64,000 bases of DNA from Enterobacter huaxiensis. Its GTDB lineage: Bacteria; Pseudomonadota; Gammaproteobacteria; Enterobacterales; Enterobacteriaceae. Both the position numbers and the translations under genes were made by a program. The DNA lies in contig NZ_CP043342.1 of NCBI RefSeq assembly GCF_003594935.2, positions 3,596,001 through 3,660,000 of the forward strand, in the 5' to 3' direction. Positions 19,583 to 29,142 of the stretch are shown piece by piece. The notes under the pieces are model-generated. The model saw only the letters and a program-made list of their open reading frames with translations. It did not search any database and was not told where the DNA came from. How positions within the stretch are numbered: position 1 is the stretch's first letter; each line of letters opens with the position of its first letter.

Positions 19583-19618
19583 CCCTCTCCCGTGGGAGAG
19601 GGTTAGGGTGAAGGCATC
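19583..19618. repeat. Palindromic CCCTCACCC-type repeat, copy 3 (reverse)
   Basis: CCCTCTCCCGTGGGAGAGGG followed by TTAGGGTGAAGGCATCA, i.e. the element in reverse orientation, between mnmH and the porin gene. The match to the core is slightly degraded (GTGAAGG in place of GTGAGGG). Confidence 0.85.
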
Positions 19619-19640
19619 AGGCCGCACCCTACAAGACGGC

Positions 19641-20786
19641 TTAGAAGTCGTAACGCAGACGCACCAGGTTCATGTCGCCCAGGTTGTCGGTGCTGGAGGT
19701 GAACACGTGTTCGTAATCCACGCGGAAACCGTAATCCAGCTGGAAGCTGATACCCACACCGTTGTCGATGCGCTGGTAGTTACGGCCGTTCACGTACTGA
19801 ATACGGTCACCCATGAAGTAAGGCTGGATGGATTTAACCGCATACTGACCGATTGGGAACTTGTAGCCCGCAAAGTATTCAATACCCCATGCGTCACCGG
19901 CGAAGTAGTCGTTAACCGACACTTTTTTGGTGGTCATGAAGTTCTGATACCAGCCGCCGCCGGCGGAGAAGGTCCAGTTGTCCGGCGTCCAGCTCAGCGC
20001 GGTACCGAGAATGTTCTGGTCGTAGGTTTTGCTGTCGCCGTTGTCCGGGTTACGCATGTCCGCGCGGGTGTAGTTCCACGCTGCGCCCCAGGTCAGATCG
20101 GTGGTCAGGTGATAATCCAGACCCAGCGAGCCGCCGCCTTTACGCTTGTAACGCAGGCCGTTACCCGGCAGGTATTCGCTGTCTTCAAACAGGTAGGATG
20201 CATAGATGTCTGCATCGCCAACGGTTTTCTTGTACTTCAGCATCTGGCGTGAACGATAAGAACCGTCGTAGTCGCCGTTGATGCCGTTGCCCGGTGCCTG
20301 GCCGATCATGTCGTAGTCCCAGATATCGGTTTTCGCGCCAACCACATCATAGTAAACGCTGTTCTGTTGACCGAAGGTCAGCGTACCCCAGGTGTCGCTC
20401 TTCAGACCGGTGTACAGCATACGACGAGACGTGTCGTGCGCACCCTCGGCGTAGTGGTTATCCCAGTTGAACTGCGCTGGAATGTTCACACCCAGCTCGT
20501 AGTAGCTGATCCAGCTGATGTCATCAAACAGATAGTAATCTGCTGCGAAACGGAAACGGGTGCCGCCGTCAAAGCCGTTACGCTTATAGCTGTTTTTACC
20601 GTCGTCGCCGGTCATGTTCTGGAACTGAGGACGAATACTGCCGCCAACGGTGAAATTCAGACGGCTCAGCGGGTTACCCGCCTGAGGATCTTGCTTAAGT
20701 ACTGTGATTTCCGCCTGGGATGCGAAAGACGTCAATGCCACCGCCGCGCCGATCGTTACCGCCAGCGCTGATTTTTTTATAGTCAT
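19641..20786 (-). CDS. Outer-membrane porin, unassigned
   Basis: A 381-residue outer-membrane protein with a signal peptide (cleavage near SFASQAEIT) and alternating beta-strand pattern throughout, ending in LVRLRYDF with the terminal aromatic residue needed for barrel insertion. It resembles Gram-negative porins that carry an FRFAADYYLFDDISW block, but I cannot assign it to OmpC, OmpF, PhoE or ChiP. It is transcribed alone between mnmH and ybbP; in E. coli K-12 this gap holds unrelated genes including rhsD. Substrate is unknown. Confidence 0.85.
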   Translation of the reverse strand: MTIKKSALAVTIGAAVALTSFASQAEITVLKQDPQAGNPLSRLNFTVGGSIRPQFQNMTGDDGKNSYKRNGFDGGTRFRFAADYYLFDDISWISYYELGVNIPAQFNWDNHYAEGAHDTSRRMLYTGLKSDTWGTLTFGQQNSVYYDVVGAKTDIWDYDMIGQAPGNGINGDYDGSYRSRQMLKYKKTVGDADIYASYLFEDSEYLPGNGLRYKRKGGGSLGLDYHLTTDLTWGAAWNYTRADMRNPDNGDSKTYDQNILGTALSWTPDNWTFSAGGGWYQNFMTTKKVSVNDYFAGDAWGIEYFAGYKFPIGQYAVKSIQPYFMGDRIQYVNGRNYQRIDNGVGISFQLDYGFRVDYEHVFTSSTDNLGDMNLVRLRYDF

Positions 20787-20968
20787 TATTTTTCCTTGAT
20801 AGACACGCTGCTAAATATTTAGCAGGTGAATATTAACTGGAAATAATGGGGCTGTGTGGGCGGGTTTTTAATGTTTTGTGCTACTAAAGCTTGTGGTATT
20901 ACCGATTTGTGCTACTAAGTGATTACGCACCAGCATATAAACCGGCGCGCAATCATCACGGAAGTGAA

Positions 20969-23383
20969 TTAACTGACAAACTGGCGAAACAGCGCTTTGC
21001 CCTTGAGCAAACGCGTACCAAGCCAGCCGCCGCACAGGGACAACAGCACCGCGCCGCAGACGGGCAGCGTGATCCACAGCCGCCAGTCGGGCTCCCACGG
21101 GAAGTCGAAGACCTTTGTCTGCAGCACCGCCAGCGCGGTTTCTGCGCCAATGGCCGCCACCAGGCCTGCCACCAGCCCCAGCAGGGCAAACTCGCTCCAG
21201 AGCGTCGCGCGCAGCAGGCGCTTGCTGGCCCCCAGCGTGCGGTAAACCACCAGCTCCTGATGCCGCTGGCGCATGCCAACCTGCACCTGCGCCAGCAGCA
21301 GCAGCACGCCGCAGATCGTCACCAGCACCACCATGACTTCCAGCGCGCGGCTTACCTGCTCCAGCACCTGCCCCACCTGCTTCAGGATCGCGCCGATGTC
21401 CAGCAGGCTCACCGTCGGGAACTCCCGGTTGAGCTGGGTCAGCATGCCGTTGCCGTTTTCCCAGCGGAAGCTGGTCAGCCAGCTTTGCGGCTGACCGTCC
21501 AGCGCGCCTGCCGGGAAGATGAAGAAGAAGTTCGGCCGCAGGCTTTCCCAGTCCACCTTGCGCAGGCTGGTCACTTTGGCGCTGAAGTCCTGAGTGTCGC
21601 CGGTAAAGGTCACGCTGTCCCCTAGCCCCACGTTCAGACGCTTCGCCAGCCCCTCCTCCATCGATACTTCACCCGCCTTTGGCGGCCATGTTCCGGCGGT
21701 AATCGGGTTATGGTCAGGGCGCGTCTCCTGCCAGGTCAGGTTAAGCTCGCGGTTAAGGGACTCATCCTTATTTCCCTCCGTCGGCTGCCCGTTGATCTGC
21801 GTCAGGCGCGCGCGCACGATCGGATAGAACGACTCCGGTATTACCTGATGCTCCGACAGGAAGCCCTTCAGCGGCGTCACCTGCTCAGGGGCAATGTTGA
21901 TCAGGAAATAGTTCGGGCTTTCCGGCGGAAGCTGCTGCTGCCAGCGGTCCAGCAGATCGCCGCGCAGTACCAGCAAAAGCGCCAGCAGCATAAACGACAG
22001 CGAAAACGCCGAGAGCTGGCTGAGCGTAGACCACGGCTGGTGCAGCAGGCGGTTGACCGCCAGCCGCACGGGAAGCGATTTAACCGTCAGCTTTCTCAGC
22101 AGGTTAAGCAGTATCCAGCCCACTACGCCGCACAGCAGCGCCAGAACAACCGCCCCGGCGAGTACGGCCCACAGCAGCGTGCTGCCGCCCATCAGCCAGG
22201 CCAGCAGGCCAACCGCCACGGCGATAATCACCGGAAGATAAAATTTCAGCGGCCAGACGTTGGCCACCACGTCGCGGCGCAGCACGCGCAGCGGCTGGGT
22301 CGCAAGCAGCAGGCGATAAGGGCGTAACCCCACCAGCAGCGAGATCGTCGTCATCGCGCCAACTGCCCACAGCCACGGCCAGAGGCTGGCGGGCGGGAGC
22401 GCGGCGGGCAGCACCGGCTTGAGGAGCACCATCAGCAGCTTTTCAAACAGCAGCCCGATGGCTCCGCCGGTCACGGCCGACAGCGCCAGCACCATCAGCC
22501 ACTGGCCGACAATCAGCTTGCGCAGCTGCGCCCTGCCCGCGCCGAGCGTTTTAAGGATTGCCACCAGATCGTAACGGCTGCGGCAGTAATGCCCCATCGC
22601 TACGGCTACCGCAGCCACGGCCAGCAGCAGGGTTAACAGCGCCGACAGCAGCAGGAACTGCTGAGAACGTTCAAGGGATTTGCCGAGCGCCCCCTCGTCC
22701 TGCTCCAGCCCGTACCAGCGGTGTTCCGGCTTGAGCTGCGGCAGTAGCCATTTTTCATACGCATAAAGCTGCGCGGGCGTGCCGCCAAACTTATAGCGCC
22801 AGGTGACGCGGCTTCCCGGCTGCACGGCGTTGGTTTTCGCCACGTCGGCGGCGTTCATCAGCAGACGCGGCGCAAGCTGAAACGGGTTAAAGCCCGAGTC
22901 GGGTTCCTGTACCACCTCTCCGGCTATTTTCAGCGTGGCGTCACCCACGTCGATGCTGTCACCCGTTTTCAGGTTCAGCAATGCCATAAGACGCGGGGCC
23001 AGCAGCACATTGCCGGATGTCGGCTTCAGCCCCGGGGGGCTGGTTTGCAGTTCGCCGTACATCGGGTAGATATCATCGACGGCTTTGACGCTGGCCAGCT
23101 GCGGCGTATCGCCCGCAAAGGTCATGGTCTGGAACGTTATCTGCTCGCCGACCTTCAGCCCCAGCCTGCGGGCCTCGTCAATCCACGCTGGGGATATCGC
23201 GCGCGAGCTTTGCAGCGTTCTGTCTCCCGCCATAAATTCACGGCTTTGCTGGCTGAGCCCTTTTTCCATGCGGTCGCTGACGCTGCCCAGCGCCAGCACG
23301 CAGGCCACCGCAAGGCTCAGCGCCAGCCAGACGATCAGCAGCGAAGGCGAGCGCCATTCGCGCCAGAACCAGCGGGCAATCAT
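20969..23383 (-). CDS. ybbP: YbbP ABC transporter permease
   Basis: An 804-residue inner-membrane permease of the MacB/FtsX type with two FtsX-like domains. One membrane segment sits at the N-terminus (LLIVWLALSLAVACVLALG), a large extracytoplasmic domain follows, then a block of membrane segments in the middle and three more at the C-terminus (about residues 680-800). It pairs with the ATPase YbbA, whose stop overlaps its ATG by four bases (ATGA). The substrate is not firmly established; links to lipid or ester export have been proposed because of neighbouring tesA. Confidence 0.95.
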   Translation of the reverse strand: MIARWFWREWRSPSLLIVWLALSLAVACVLALGSVSDRMEKGLSQQSREFMAGDRTLQSSRAISPAWIDEARRLGLKVGEQITFQTMTFAGDTPQLASVKAVDDIYPMYGELQTSPPGLKPTSGNVLLAPRLMALLNLKTGDSIDVGDATLKIAGEVVQEPDSGFNPFQLAPRLLMNAADVAKTNAVQPGSRVTWRYKFGGTPAQLYAYEKWLLPQLKPEHRWYGLEQDEGALGKSLERSQQFLLLSALLTLLLAVAAVAVAMGHYCRSRYDLVAILKTLGAGRAQLRKLIVGQWLMVLALSAVTGGAIGLLFEKLLMVLLKPVLPAALPPASLWPWLWAVGAMTTISLLVGLRPYRLLLATQPLRVLRRDVVANVWPLKFYLPVIIAVAVGLLAWLMGGSTLLWAVLAGAVVLALLCGVVGWILLNLLRKLTVKSLPVRLAVNRLLHQPWSTLSQLSAFSLSFMLLALLLVLRGDLLDRWQQQLPPESPNYFLINIAPEQVTPLKGFLSEHQVIPESFYPIVRARLTQINGQPTEGNKDESLNRELNLTWQETRPDHNPITAGTWPPKAGEVSMEEGLAKRLNVGLGDSVTFTGDTQDFSAKVTSLRKVDWESLRPNFFFIFPAGALDGQPQSWLTSFRWENGNGMLTQLNREFPTVSLLDIGAILKQVGQVLEQVSRALEVMVVLVTICGVLLLLAQVQVGMRQRHQELVVYRTLGASKRLLRATLWSEFALLGLVAGLVAAIGAETALAVLQTKVFDFPWEPDWRLWITLPVCGAVLLSLCGGWLGTRLLKGKALFRQFVS

Positions 23384-24066
23384 GCTTCCTCCTGGAGAAT
23401 ACCGTTCACCAGGCGCAGGCGGCGATCGCAGCGGGCGGCGAGCTGCGGATCGTGGGTGACGAGAATCAGCGTCGTGCCGTGCTCGCGATTGAGCGTAAAC
23501 AGCAGATCGGCAATTTTGTCCCCGGTATGACGGTCGAGATTGCCGGTTGGTTCATCGGCGAATAACACCTCAGGCCGGCCGTTAAACGCCCGAGCCAGCG
23601 CCACGCGCTGCTGCTCACCGCCGGAAAGCTGCGCCGGAAGATGGTCAAGCCGTTTGCCCAGCCCCAGCTGCTCCAGCAGCGCTTTCGCATGATCGCGGCT
23701 TTCTCGGGTGTTTTCACCGCGCAAAAGCCCGGGCAGCTCGACGTTTTCCAGCGCGTTTAGCGTCGGAATAAGCATGAAGGACTGAAAGACGAAACCGATA
23801 TGCCGGGCGCGCAGCGCGGCGCGGGCCTCTTCATCAAGCGCATGCAGCGGCTGGCCAACCAGGTTCACTTCGCCACTGCTGCCGTCATCAAGCCCGGCTA
23901 AAATCGCCAGCAGCGTGGACTTTCCGGAACCGGATTCGCCAATCAGCGCGATGGTTTCGGCGCGTTTGACAACGAGTTCAACTCCGGTGAGGATGGATAG
24001 CTCGTGTTCTCCCTGACCGACGGACTTCTTAAGACGATGAACTTCAACAATGTTTTCCGCTGGCAT
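23380..24066 (-). CDS. ybbA: YbbA ABC transporter ATPase
   Basis: A 228-residue LolD/MacB-type ATPase. Walker A is GESGSGKST (about 42-50), the signature is [14 protein letters not shown], and Walker B is [12 protein letters not shown]. It drives the YbbP permease encoded just downstream. Its 5' end overlaps the divergent tesA by 30 bases (24037-24066), the same arrangement as in E. coli. Confidence 0.96.
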   Translation of the reverse strand: MPAENIVEVHRLKKSVGQGEHELSILTGVELVVKRAETIALIGESGSGKSTLLAILAGLDDGSSGEVNLVGQPLHALDEEARAALRARHIGFVFQSFMLIPTLNALENVELPGLLRGENTRESRDHAKALLEQLGLGKRLDHLPAQLSGGEQQRVALARAFNGRPEVLFADEPTGNLDRHTGDKIADLLFTLNREHGTTLILVTHDPQLAARCDRRLRLVNGILQEEA

Positions 24067-24660
24067 TTGCCCTTCCTGTTTTTGATGCTGATGACCTTCC
24101 GCGCCGCGGCTGCGGACACGTTACTGGTTCTCGGCGACAGCCTGAGCGCAGGCTATCGCATGGCAGCCAGTGCGGCATGGCCGGCACTGCTGAATGATAA
24201 ATGGCAAACGCAAACGACCGTCATTAACGGCAGCATCAGCGGCGATACCTCGCAGCAAGGCCTGTCGCGCCTGCCGGCCCTGCTCAAGCAGCATCAGCCG
24301 CGCTGGGTGCTGGTGGAGCTTGGCGGTAACGATGGGCTACGCGGCTTCCAGCCTCAGCAAACGGAGCAAACGCTGCGCACCATTCTGAAGGACATTAAGG
24401 CTGCAAACGCGCAGCCGCTGCTGATGCAAATTCGCCTGCCCGCCAACTACGGTCGTCGGTATAATGAGGCCTTTAGCGCGATCTACCCTAAGCTTGCCAA
24501 AGAGTTTGATATTCCGCTGCTGCCATTTTTCATGGAAGAGGTCTATCTCAAACCCCAGTGGATGCAAGACGATGGTATTCACCCCAATCGCGATGCACAG
24601 CCGTTTATTGCCGACTGGATGGCAACCCGGCTGGCCCCTTTAGTTAAACATGACTCCTGA
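24037..24660 (+). CDS. tesA: Acyl-CoA thioesterase I / protease I / lysophospholipase L1
   Basis: TesA is a periplasmic SGNH-type hydrolase active on acyl-CoA, lysophospholipid and ester substrates. The 207-residue precursor has a signal peptide ending RAAAA; the catalytic serine is S35 (S10 mature) in VLGDSLSAG, the oxyanion loop is GGNDGLRG, and the Asp/His pair is in DDGIHPN. The ATG at 24037 (MNFNNVF) is chosen to match the homologue. It overlaps ybbA at its 5' end and ybbO by 11 bases at its 3' end. Confidence 0.96.
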   Translation: MNFNNVFRWHLPFLFLMLMTFRAAAADTLLVLGDSLSAGYRMAASAAWPALLNDKWQTQTTVINGSISGDTSQQGLSRLPALLKQHQPRWVLVELGGNDGLRGFQPQQTEQTLRTILKDIKAANAQPLLMQIRLPANYGRRYNEAFSAIYPKLAKEFDIPLLPFFMEEVYLKPQWMQDDGIHPNRDAQPFIADWMATRLAPLVKHDS

Positions 24661-25459
24661 TTACGCGGAGATCCTGACAGGTAAAGTTATGCAAAAATCG
24701 GTCTTAATAACAGGATGTTCCAGCGGAATTGGTCTTGAAAGTGCCCTTGAGCTGAAGCGCCAGGGTTTTTGGGTGCTGGCGGCCTGCCGCAAACCCGAGG
24801 ACGTCGAGCGCATGAACAGCATGGGCTTTACCGGCGTATTGCTGGATCTCGACTCGCCGGAGAGCGTTGAACGCGCCGCGGACGAGGTCATTGCCCTGAC
24901 CGACAACCGCCTGTTCGGCCTTTTCAACAATGCCGGCTACGGCGTTTACGGCCCGCTGGAGACCATTACGCGCGAGCAGCTGGAACAGCAGTTTTCCGCG
25001 AATTTCTTCGGCGTACATCAGCTGACCATGCGCCTGCTTCCCGCCATGCTGCCGCACGGTGAAGGACGTATTGTGATGACCTCTTCGGTGATGGGGCTGA
25101 TTTCCACCCCCGGCCGCGGTGCCTACGCCGCCAGCAAATACGCCCTTGAGGCCTGGTCAGATGCCCTGCGCATGGAGCTGCGCCACAGCGGCATTAAGGT
25201 GAGCCTGATTGAACCCGGCCCCATCCGCACCCGCTTCACGGAAAACGTCAACCAGACGCAGTCAGACAAGCCGGTCGAAAACCCCGGCATTGCCGCACGG
25301 TTTACGCTGGGCCCGGAAGCGGTCGTCGCCAAAGTGCGCCATGCTTTTGAGAGCACTAAACCCAAAATGCGCTATCCGGTCACGCTGGTGACCCATGCTG
25401 TAGGCTGGTTAAAACGCCTGCTGCCGGGCAGAATGATGGACAAAATTTTACGCGGTTGA
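24650..25459 (+). CDS. ybbO: YbbO short-chain dehydrogenase
   Basis: A 269-residue SDR-family oxidoreductase with the cofactor motif TGCSSGIG (about 21-28), NNAGYG, a catalytic serine in MTSSVMG and Y-x3-K (YAASK). In E. coli it is an NADP-dependent aldehyde reductase. The ATG at 24650 overlaps tesA; a second ATG at 24689 (MQKSVLI) would also give a whole domain. The overlap suggests coupling to tesA. Confidence 0.94.
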   Translation: MTPDYAEILTGKVMQKSVLITGCSSGIGLESALELKRQGFWVLAACRKPEDVERMNSMGFTGVLLDLDSPESVERAADEVIALTDNRLFGLFNNAGYGVYGPLETITREQLEQQFSANFFGVHQLTMRLLPAMLPHGEGRIVMTSSVMGLISTPGRGAYAASKYALEAWSDALRMELRHSGIKVSLIEPGPIRTRFTENVNQTQSDKPVENPGIAARFTLGPEAVVAKVRHAFESTKPKMRYPVTLVTHAVGWLKRLLPGRMMDKILRG

Positions 25460-25517
25460 GTTGAAGCATCCCCGCTCACCCCCATGTAAAGAGTAAACCG
25501 ATAAAAGAGAATGCCGC

Positions 25518-26372
25518 ATGTCCGTACAGAATATCGTCAACATCACTGAAGCTAACCTGCAACAGACCCTCGAACAGTCGATGGCGAAGCCGGTACTGTT
25601 TTACTTCTGGTCTGAACGCAGCCAACACTGCCTGCAGCTGACGCCGGTACTGGAAAGCCTGGCCGCGCAGTACAACGGCCAGTTCATTCTGGCGAAGCTG
25701 GACTGCGACGCCGAGCCGATGGTGGCCTCTCAGTTTGGCCTGCGCGCCATCCCAACGGTATACCTGTTCCAGAACGGTCAGCCTGTGGATGGCTTCCAGG
25801 GCCCGCAGCCTGAAGAGGCCATTCGCGCCCTGCTGGATAAAGTCCTGCCGCGCGAAGAGGAGCTGAAGGCGCAGGAAGCCGTAGCGCTGATGCAGGAAGG
25901 CAAGTACGACGAGGCGCTGCCGCTGCTGAAAGAGGCCTGGCAGCTGTCGAATCAGGATAGCCAGATTGGCCTGCTGCTAGCGGAAACGCAGATTGCCCTG
26001 CACCGTTCAGAAGATGCCGAAGCAGTCCTGAAAACGATCCCGATGCAGGATCAGGACACCCGCTATCAGGGTCTGGTTGCGCAGATTGAACTGCTGAAAC
26101 AGGCGGCTGATACCCCTGAGATCCAGCAGCTCCAGCAGCAGGTTGCCGCGAGCCCGGACGATGCGGCGCTCGCCAGCCAGCTGGCGCTGCAGCTTCATCA
26201 GGTTGGGCGTAACGAAGAGGCGCTTGAGCTGCTGTTTAGCCATCTCAAGAAAGATTTGGCTGCTGCCGACGGTCAGGCACGTAAGATGTTCCAGGAGATC
26301 CTGGCCGCCCTGGGCACCGGTGACGCCCTGGCGTCGAAATATCGTCGTCAGCTGTACGCGCTGCTCTACTAA
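25518..26372 (+). CDS. cnoX: CnoX chaperedoxin
   Basis: CnoX (YbbN) is a cytosolic holdase that protects proteins from over-oxidation and passes them to GroEL and DnaK. The 284-residue protein has an N-terminal thioredoxin fold with S-Q-H-C (residues 35-38) in place of the CxxC motif, so it lacks classical oxidoreductase activity, and a C-terminal TPR-like region with repeated helices. It follows ybbO after 58 bases. Confidence 0.96.
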   Translation: MSVQNIVNITEANLQQTLEQSMAKPVLFYFWSERSQHCLQLTPVLESLAAQYNGQFILAKLDCDAEPMVASQFGLRAIPTVYLFQNGQPVDGFQGPQPEEAIRALLDKVLPREEELKAQEAVALMQEGKYDEALPLLKEAWQLSNQDSQIGLLLAETQIALHRSEDAEAVLKTIPMQDQDTRYQGLVAQIELLKQAADTPEIQQLQQQVAASPDDAALASQLALQLHQVGRNEEALELLFSHLKKDLAAADGQARKMFQEILAALGTGDALASKYRRQLYALLY

Positions 26373-26380
26373 CAAAAAAA

Positions 26381-26413
26381 TGCCCGGTGGCGGCTTCGCC
26401 TTACCGGGCCTAC
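26381..26413. repeat. REP-type palindrome between cnoX and fetB
   Basis: TGCCCGGTGGCGGCTTCGCC continues to TTACCGGGCCTACA. This matches the enterobacterial REP core. It sits between convergent genes, and the A-run on its left (26373-26380) would make it a terminator for fetB transcripts. Confidence 0.85.
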
Positions 26414-26424
26414 AAAAGCCGATA

Positions 26425-27207
26425 TTACCCCGTCTTTTTCAACTGCGTTACCACCAGCTGGTGACGCGAGTTGTAAAACTTCCGATAGGTCAGGTAGCAG
26501 GCAATAATGGTCGACAGGCTTGCCGTTGAGAGCAGCATAAAGGTGACCATAATCTGATACTTAATCGCTTTTACCGGATCGATCCCCGCAAAAATCAGCC
26601 CCGACATCATGCCGGGCAGGCTCACCAGCCCCACCGTTTTCGCCGAATCCACCGTTGGGATCAGCGACGAGCGAATGCTTTCTCGGATCAGTCGCGCAGA
26701 GGCTACTTTCGGCGTTGCCCCCAGGCTTAACTTCTCCTGTAGCTGCTGCTGTTCACTGTTAAAGCGCTGGCCGAGGTTGTTGTAGCACAGCCCGACGGCT
26801 ACCATCGCGTTACCGGCGATCATCCCGGAAATCGGAATCACCTGCATCGGGGTAAACTCGATAGAACCGGACAGCACCAGCACCGCCAGCGTGAGCGCCG
26901 TTCCGGTGGTGATGGCGATAAACGATGAGATAAAGGCTTTATCGATATATTTGCTTCGCTTCTGCGCGTTCCATGCCGCGTTGAAGCAGATAAAGAGCAC
27001 CATCAGCAGCGTTAACACCGCATGGTTAACGTTGAAAATGTACTTCAATACGTACCCAACGATAATAAGCTGGATGACCGCGCGGCAAATACTCCACAGG
27101 ATATCTTTCTCCAGCCCCAGCTTTTCCCGGTAGCTCACCAGGATCGCCACGAACACCAGCACCATCGACAGCGCCAGCGATCCGTTGGTTATATTATGTT
27201 CACCCAC
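26425..27207 (-). CDS. fetB: FetB iron exporter permease
   Basis: FetB (YbbM) is the membrane part of the FetAB iron exporter, which helps against peroxide stress when iron is high. The 260-residue protein has several hydrophobic segments and the central ATPKVASARLIRESIRSS loop that contacts the ATPase. The start is GTG at 27207, just inside the end of fetA, with a perfect AGGAGG six bases upstream. Longer in-frame starts would lie deep in fetA and lack a ribosome site. Confidence 0.93.
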   Translation of the reverse strand: MGEHNITNGSLALSMVLVFVAILVSYREKLGLEKDILWSICRAVIQLIIVGYVLKYIFNVNHAVLTLLMVLFICFNAAWNAQKRSKYIDKAFISSFIAITTGTALTLAVLVLSGSIEFTPMQVIPISGMIAGNAMVAVGLCYNNLGQRFNSEQQQLQEKLSLGATPKVASARLIRESIRSSLIPTVDSAKTVGLVSLPGMMSGLIFAGIDPVKAIKYQIMVTFMLLSTASLSTIIACYLTYRKFYNSRHQLVVTQLKKTG

Positions 27208-27871
27208 GGTTTTCCTCCTGCATTTTCCCGCCCTGCGGCTGAAGCCTGATGACATCGTCCGCGTGCGTAATTTCGTTTGCGTCGTGCGTCACCCACAGCA
27301 CGGCGATGTTCTGCTCGCGCGCGTAGCGATGAATGATGTCGTCAACGTTACGTTTGTTGGCATCGTCCAATGCGCTGGTGATCTCATCCAGCAGCAGCAC
27401 CTTCGGCAGGAACTGCAGGTTGCGGATCAGCGATACCCGCTGCTTCTCCCCCCCCGACAGCTCGTGAATGGATTTGGTCAACGTCTCCTCAGACAGGCCA
27501 AAGCGGGTGAGATCGGTGATGAACGCTTCAGGCTCCGGCGTTTTGCTGCGGATCTGCCAGGGGAAAATCAGATTGTCATATACCGTATCGCCAAACAGCG
27601 ACGGCGTTTGCACACAGTAAGAGACCTGCTGGCGATACTCTTCCGGCGACAACTTCATGATGTCTTTGCCTTCAAAAAGGATCGCGCCCTCCGTTGGGCT
27701 AAGAAGAGACGCCACCAGCTTCAGCAACGTACTTTTGCCACAGCCCGACGGGCCGGTGATGAGCTTGAATTCTCCCGGAGAAAGACTGAGGTTGACGTGC
27801 TGAAGGATGGTGTTATTCGCCACACGGAAGCCGACGTCCCTGATCTGCAATAACGCGTTTTTATTGTTCAT
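27200..27871 (-). CDS. fetA: FetA iron exporter ATPase
   Basis: FetA (YbbL) is a 223-residue ABC ATPase that powers FetB. Walker A is GPSGCGKST, the Q-loop is CVQTPSLFGD, the signature is LSGGEKQRVSL, and Walker B is VLLLDEITSALD. Its last codons contain the fetB ribosome site. It is divergent from the unknown gene at 28117. Confidence 0.96.
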   Translation of the reverse strand: MNNKNALLQIRDVGFRVANNTILQHVNLSLSPGEFKLITGPSGCGKSTLLKLVASLLSPTEGAILFEGKDIMKLSPEEYRQQVSYCVQTPSLFGDTVYDNLIFPWQIRSKTPEPEAFITDLTRFGLSEETLTKSIHELSGGEKQRVSLIRNLQFLPKVLLLDEITSALDDANKRNVDDIIHRYAREQNIAVLWVTHDANEITHADDVIRLQPQGGKMQEENRG

Positions 27872-28116
27872 GTTTTTTCCAGTAGCTATTGAGCATTATT
27901 AGCATAATCCGTGCAGCGCGTTCGTCACAACGCGTTTTAGCCACCCTTTCCCCACGATGACTTTGCGTTGTGTTTAAGGTGTATTCATTAGACATTCTTT
28001 ACACTTGAACTTTACAGTTTACGGTGTGACCTTGCCTACACTTCCGCACCCAGGGTTTAGAACATTCGTTAAAGTGGTGTTAAACTCTGCGCGCAACACA
28101 ACCAGGAAGTACCATA

Positions 28117-28980
28117 ATGTCTAATAATCACACTTTTTATGAGTTCTCTGAACTTGAGCCAGGCGTGAAAACCATCGATCAACTTCTTGCCGCGATTGCC
28201 TCAGAGGCGGTAACCGCTTATGTATTCGGCGGGGAGCTTGTTCGGTTTGTTAAAGGCCTGCTGAAGATGAAGCCAGTCATTCAGCTCAAAAATTGCCGCT
28301 TTGCGTTTGATGACGGTACGCGCTTTGTCGAAATCGACGGCAAAGGGAATGTTAAAGAGTTCGCGCCCGGTCAGGTTCCGGCCTGGTTCCAGTCTCCCGG
28401 TGATTTCGCCCGGGGGCAGTGGTTAGTTAACCATAATTTTGCCGATTTAATGACGCCAGCGTTTATCAGCGCCTTTATCGAACGTTTTCCTGACGTTAAG
28501 AAAAGACGCGAACATGCAAACCTGCTTTTTGATCTGCAGTTAAATAAGTTAGCTCACGCAGCTGCTCAGCCTGCGGCCAAAAGGATCGGCAATATTCTGG
28601 GGAAAACGACGAAGCCAAGGGTGACGGACCTGCAGTCTTTTGAACTGTTCAGCCAGTTCTATGCGCGAATGAAAGCCGCCGTTAATTCAGACCAGTTCCC
28701 AACGTTACAGATCCTGACGGGTCACCCGTCGTTGAATGAAGCGCCAACCTCCCTCAAGGGAGCCGTTCGCACGTGGTTCAAGGGGATCACGGGCCAGCTC
28801 CCGCCAAACAATAAACGCGTGGGAGCAGGCAATGCGGAGCTTTTCTGTGCGCCAATCCGTGAACAGCTGCAGCAGGTAGAGGAGATTGGGCTGGAGGTCT
28901 TTTACCAGGGGCTATCAAGAGCGATTGCTGACGCGGGTGAAGATGCCCTGATTGCCGACTTCACCTACAGCGTCCACTAA
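28117..28980 (+). CDS. Unrecognised protein of 287 residues
   Basis: I do not recognise this protein. It has no signal peptide and no clear membrane segment, so it is probably cytosolic. Notable blocks are a weakly hydrophobic helix VTAYVFGGELVRFVKGLL near residue 33, an alanine-rich stretch LNKLAHAAAQPAAKRIG near residue 145, and a conserved-looking GQLPPNNKRVGAGNAELFC near residue 226. The frame is clean, starts with ATG after CAGGAAG, and ends six bases before a T run, with a strong terminator 18 bases later. It lies between fetA and qmcA, which are neighbours in E. coli K-12, so it is an insertion relative to that genome. It is a single, self-contained transcription unit. Confidence 0.85.
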   Translation: MSNNHTFYEFSELEPGVKTIDQLLAAIASEAVTAYVFGGELVRFVKGLLKMKPVIQLKNCRFAFDDGTRFVEIDGKGNVKEFAPGQVPAWFQSPGDFARGQWLVNHNFADLMTPAFISAFIERFPDVKKRREHANLLFDLQLNKLAHAAAQPAAKRIGNILGKTTKPRVTDLQSFELFSQFYARMKAAVNSDQFPTLQILTGHPSLNEAPTSLKGAVRTWFKGITGQLPPNNKRVGAGNAELFCAPIREQLQQVEEIGLEVFYQGLSRAIADAGEDALIADFTYSVH

Positions 28981-28997
28981 GTCTTTTAAAACGCTAC

Positions 28998-29023
28998 GCC
29001 CTGCCCCTCCAGCAGGGCTTTTT
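28998..29023 (+). terminator. Terminator after the unknown gene
   Basis: GCCCTGC (28998-29004) and GCAGGGC (29012-29018) with a seven-base loop, followed by TTTTT. A typical rho-independent terminator that closes the single-gene unit before qmcA. Confidence 0.92.
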
Positions 29024-29142
29024 AATACAAGAAGTCTGTTTCCCACCTCTTTACAGGGGCGAATTTCTCGCCAATAGCCGATATACTAACGAACAACAAA
29101 CACGCAATTTTTCTGGTCACAGCATTCAAAACAGGAGGTTTT

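Noticed and set aside
27872..28116. Sigma-E promoter (GAACTT) before the unknown gene
   Set aside because: A GAACTT is present, but no matching -10 element lies at the right distance, so I do not call it.
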